Shown: positions 31,255 through 33,766 of the stretch, piece after piece
Numbering within the stretch: the stretch's first letter is position 1
How the letters are laid out: each line of letters starts with the position of its first letter
Source of the DNA: Calothrix anomala FACHB-343
GTDB lineage: Bacteria; Cyanobacteriota; Cyanobacteriia; Cyanobacteriales; Nostocaceae
Length of the DNA: 33,766 nt
Assembly: GCF_014696435.1 (NCBI RefSeq)
Contig: NZ_JACJQG010000092.1
Span: forward strand, 1-33,766
Direction: 5' to 3'
Notes under the pieces: generated by a model
What the model saw: the letters and a program-made list of their open reading frames with translations, nothing else
Told to the model about the DNA's origin: nothing
Database searches by the model: none
Made by a program: the position numbers and the translations under genes

Positions 31255-32190
31255 CTACAAAAAATTAGTTTCTTGAAGAAATTCCACGATCGCTTGATTT
31301 ACTTCTTGGGAAGAACCTATCGATGCATCGTGACAGCAGTTAGGCAGAATTTGTAATTTCGCATGAGGAATATATTTATGTAATTTGTCTGCATGACTAG
31401 CAGGAAACCAACTATCTTGCTGTCCCCATAAAATTAAAGTTTGGCATTCAATCGCACTTAATTTACTTTGAATTTTACTGAGTAAATTAGGTTTCTTTTC
31501 TTGCCATTTAGCAATTTCGCGCGCTGCTATTTGTAATTCTTCGGCAACTTTGACGATAGTGCCAGGAAATTCAATAAAAGGGTAAGCTATCCAATAAATA
31601 TCTTCTTGACTTAATACTGATGGATCGTATAGCACCTGTCGTCTTTCCATTGCCATAATTTCGCGAAATAGAGGTGCTAATAAATATGTCAGCCGTAAAG
31701 TGTCAATAGTTTCGATAATTTCTATTGGTGTTTGTGCCAGTATCCACATTGCCCAATGCGGTAATTTTTCGGCAAAAATTGGCACGTTGACTACTATTAA
31801 CCGCCCGACTAAATGGGGGTATTCTTGTGCTAGGGAAAGAGCAACTAATCCCCCTAGAGATTCGGCAACAATTACAGGTGGTTCATCGCATAGTTCTTGA
31901 ATGATTCGCGCTAGTTCAATAATTTGATGTCCGTTATCTTCGCGTCTTGATACTGGTTTTTCAGAAAAACCATAACCTTTAGCGTCAAAACAAATTACCC
32001 GGCAATGTTGAGATAAAGGATTGATACTATAACGCCAGTTATAGCTCCAATTTCCCATGCCATGTAATAAAATTAGCGGCTTACCTTTACCTTTTTCACC
32101 GTAAGAAATTTGTACAGGATAACCTTTTGTATCAGTAATAATTACATTTTGTCGCCCTTGGAGAAAAGTCGCCTGCCACCAATCTTTCAT
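31255..32190 (-). CDS. Alpha/beta-fold hydrolase
   Basis: A 311-aa single-domain alpha/beta hydrolase. The oxyanion loop is LHGMGNW (42-48), nucleophile elbow ESLGG with S111, acid D259 in GQQDSWF, and catalytic His H287 in NCCHDAS. A helical cap lies between about 140 and 225, with hydrophobic patches (LPHWAMWILAQTP) that suggest a lipid-like or bulky substrate. Such genes are often listed as putative lipase, haloperoxidase or chlorophyll-related hydrolase in cyanobacteria; the substrate is not deducible. It starts 15 nt downstream of the DUF4112 gene on the same strand, so the two form an operon. Its ATG has no clear binding site, consistent with translational coupling or leaderless reading. 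Repeats follow its 3' end. Confidence 0.9.
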   Translation of the reverse strand: MKDWWQATFLQGRQNVIITDTKGYPVQISYGEKGKGKPLILLHGMGNWSYNWRYSINPLSQHCRVICFDAKGYGFSEKPVSRREDNGHQIIELARIIQELCDEPPVIVAESLGGLVALSLAQEYPHLVGRLIVVNVPIFAEKLPHWAMWILAQTPIEIIETIDTLRLTYLLAPLFREIMAMERRQVLYDPSVLSQEDIYWIAYPFIEFPGTIVKVAEELQIAAREIAKWQEKKPNLLSKIQSKLSAIECQTLILWGQQDSWFPASHADKLHKYIPHAKLQILPNCCHDASIGSSQEVNQAIVEFLQETNFL

Positions 32191-32205
32191 TAATTTATCA
32201 GTTAA

Positions 32206-32712
32206 TTAACTACCTGTTAAGGCTTGCCACAGCCATTTAATTACTATTATAGGCAAGACAACTAAGACAATAGCAATTAGCAATAATCCAATTAATAGAA
32301 GTAACATAAATCCCTTATCTGCTTTTTGCATTTGTTGGGGAGATTTTAAATGTTCTTCTAATAGTTGAATATTCAGGGTATTTGCTTTCCAAGCAAAATC
32401 AAATAAGTCTCCCAGCATGGGAAAAGTACCGATTAAACCATCGATGATGATATTAACTACCATTCTGCCAAGAGTCGCTCTAGGTATGCCGATGCGGGCA
32501 GCTTCTAGAACAATGTAGCAGGAAAGTATCACTCCTAAAAAATCACCGCCAATTGGTAATAATCCTAAAATTGGATCTAACCCCACACCTACTTGAGTAC
32601 CGGGAATAGTAATCAGGTTATCCATGAGCCGACTAATCTGACGTAGCCGTCTCACTGTAGGTGCTTTAGCATCAGGTTCAATCATCGGATACCGAGAAGG
32701 TAAATCAGGCAT
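32206..32712 (-). CDS. DUF4112 membrane protein
   Basis: A 168-aa small membrane protein of the DUF4112 family, whose function is unknown. The family block is RLRQISRLMDNLITIPGTQVGVGLDPILGLLPIGGD, residues 22-57 in pieces, followed by a hydrophobic stretch GVILSCYIVLEAARIGIP. The second conserved part, FPMLGDLFDFAWKAN (97-111), precedes a long C-terminal hydrophobic helix pair (GFMLLLLIGLLLIAIVLVVL and on, about 134-158). A HIP1 octamer lies directly before the start codon. It forms an operon with the alpha/beta hydrolase downstream. There is nothing enzymatic in it; a scaffold or stress role at the membrane is only a guess. Confidence 0.88.
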   Translation of the reverse strand: MPDLPSRYPMIEPDAKAPTVRRLRQISRLMDNLITIPGTQVGVGLDPILGLLPIGGDFLGVILSCYIVLEAARIGIPRATLGRMVVNIIIDGLIGTFPMLGDLFDFAWKANTLNIQLLEEHLKSPQQMQKADKGFMLLLLIGLLLIAIVLVVLPIIVIKWLWQALTGS

Positions 32713-32783
32713 GAGTGCGATCGCTTTGGGAAGTTCAATAATTATTTACAGCAATTTGGCTAATGGTCAATATAGATATTTTT

Positions 32784-32822
32784 GACATACTCCCCAGCCT
32801 AAAGGCGTGGGGATTCTGGGGT
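32784..32822 (-). other. Right end and hairpin of an IS200/IS605-type element; probable 3' part of the TnpB guide RNA
   Basis: Directly after the tnpB stop, the minus strand reads a hairpin CCCCACGCC-TTTA-GGCTGGGG (32792-32812, one bulged base), then AGTATGTCAA. This form is typical of right ends of tnpB-carrying IS200/IS605 elements in cyanobacteria. The exact boundary near 32780-32786 is inferred. Confidence 0.7.
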
Positions 32823-33766
32823 CAAACAGCAATTGCAGGCGTAGCCCGACTTACATCACCTAACCCAATGGTTGATGCCCCAACCATTTGAATATTACGT
32901 GCGGCGTTCTCGTCTCTACCATTCACTGATTGGCAGGATGGACAACGCCACTCCCTAATCGACAAATCCAGACTTTCTAAGATATGTCCACAACTGGAGC
33001 AAGTTTTACTACTGGGATACCACCGCTCGACAAACACTATCTGCTGACTCTTCTTGTTGGCAACCCATTCCAAGATTTGTAGAAACTTGCCGAAAGCTAG
33101 GTCTGATATCTTCCTGCCCCAAAGTCGTTGCATTCCCTTGAGGCTTAGGGTTTCAAAGCAAAGGACATCAAACCTATCGGTTAAGGAATGAGCTAACTTC
33201 CAAAACCAATCACGCCGACGATGAGAAATATCCTCATATTTGCGTACTAAGTTTTTTCTTGCTCGTTCTCTATTCGATGAGCCTTTCAGCTTTTTAGAAT
33301 GCTGCGAACTTGCTTTTTTAATAGCATTTAGGGATTGTTTGAAAAATTGGGGAGACTCAATTGTTGTACCGTCTGAGCATGTGAGGAATGTCTTTAACCC
33401 AAAGTCAAAGCCAGCGATTCTACCCGTCTTAACTTCCACTTTTGTACAGACAAGGGTTATCGCGTCTCTACCGTCATCGTCAACAACCAAAACCATGAAC
33501 AACTCGCCCAATGGAGTGCGCTTGATGGTTAAGGTTTTAACTGTTCCCTCAATCTCTCTCGACTTGCAAAATTGATATACCCGACTACCAATTTTTACTC
33601 GATTGTCACCCAAAAACTTATAACCTGCTTGTTTAAGAGTGAATGATTTGTATTTCTTGACCTTTTTAAATCCTGGTGGTCTAACTCCTTTGTTGTTGTG
33701 TTTAAAAAACAACTGATAGGCTTTCTCAATGCGTTGACAAATATCTTGTACTGCCTGAGAGCCTAC
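32822..33766 (-). CDS. tnpB: TnpB RNA-guided nuclease of an IS200/IS605-type element (5' end outside the window)
   Basis: 315 codons open to the window edge, where the reading frame continues upstream, so the N-terminal part is missing. The visible protein holds a WED/REC-type start and a complete RuvC nuclease with all three acids. Numbering from a TTG at 33712, they are D103 in GFDFGLKTF, E187 in CFETLSLKGM and D267 in NGRDENAARN. The zinc ribbon is C238-C241/C257-C260. No frameshift is seen, so this copy could be active. TnpB proteins cut DNA guided by an RNA made from the element's right end, which helps retain the element. No tnpA transposase is in the window; it may be beyond the edge or absent. 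Possible TTG or internal starts at 33712 are not genuine, as family residues extend upstream. Confidence 0.92.
   Translation of the reverse strand, partial: VGSQAVQDICQRIEKAYQLFFKHNNKGVRPPGFKKVKKYKSFTLKQAGYKFLGDNRVKIGSRVYQFCKSREIEGTVKTLTIKRTPLGELFMVLVVDDDGRDAITLVCTKVEVKTGRIAGFDFGLKTFLTCSDGTTIESPQFFKQSLNAIKKASSQHSKKLKGSSNRERARKNLVRKYEDISHRRRDWFWKLAHSLTDRFDVLCFETLSLKGMQRLWGRKISDLAFGKFLQILEWVANKKSQQIVFVERWYPSSKTCSSCGHILESLDLSIREWRCPSCQSVNGRDENAARNIQMVGASTIGLGDVSRATPAIAV

Noticed and set aside
1170-32725. GCGATCGC sites as operators for one regulator
   Set aside because: They are spread about one per kilobase inside and outside genes, as expected for HIP1.

Overview
The window comes from a filamentous, probably heterocyst-forming cyanobacterium (Nostocales: Nostoc, Calothrix or Tolypothrix type). 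Three things point there. First, the gene content: a PSII biogenesis factor (Thf1/Psb29), a CpcT/CpeT bilin lyase, the NDH-1 subunit NdhS, two helical carotenoid proteins and a C-terminal-domain homologue of the orange carotenoid protein. Second, the palindrome GCGATCGC (HIP1) occurs roughly once per kilobase, about thirty times by eye, inside and outside genes. Third, the spacers are packed with heptanucleotide tandem repeats (TGACTAT, GGGCATG, GAATTTT, TAATTCG types) and small foldback elements typical of that order. No rRNA, tRNA or CRISPR array was seen.

Layout. 0-3 kb: an atypical SDR and exonuclease III, both leftward, separated by two foldback repeats. 3-5.5 kb: a GT4 glycosyltransferase, a tiny zinc-ribbon protein and an ABC ATPase of MacB/DevA type without its permease. 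5.6-10.3 kb: a carotenoid-protein locus (HCP, an acidic disordered protein, a queG-HAD overlap pair, a second HCP, CTDH). 10.3-14.05 kb: a leftward signalling block (unknown 150-aa protein, RsbW-like kinase, REC-GAF-SpoIIE phosphatase, LuxR-type response regulator). 15-16.8 kb: a WecG/TagA/CpsF glycosyltransferase and a decayed IS1-family element with readable ends. 16.9-20.5 kb: thf1, cpcT-like, a STAS anti-sigma antagonist and hemF. 21-27.7 kb: a rightward run (SRPBCC protein, mrp, rodA, ndhS, HAS-barrel protein, CPA2 antiporter with two USP domains). 28-30.5 kb: UDP-glucuronate decarboxylase and UDP-glucose dehydrogenase. 30.6-31.25 kb: a pile-up of repeats. 31.25-33.77 kb: an alpha/beta hydrolase, a DUF4112 membrane protein and a TnpB gene cut by the window edge.

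How the genes fit together. CTDH proteins are known to hand carotenoid to HCPs, so the two HCPs and the CTDH plausibly form one carotenoid shuttle and quenching set. The phosphatase, kinase and STAS genes look like the three parts of a partner-switching system, with the STAS gene displaced by about 5.6 kb. Ugd then Uxs make UDP-glucuronate and UDP-xylose for surface polysaccharides, for which the two glycosyltransferases are candidate users. No wholly new system is proved here. The most unusual material is the repeat architecture: a 142-bp element with a 5-bp target duplication beside an HCP stop codon, heptamer arrays that supply a protein C-terminus and abut a start codon, and one repeat core found inside two different inverted-repeat frames.
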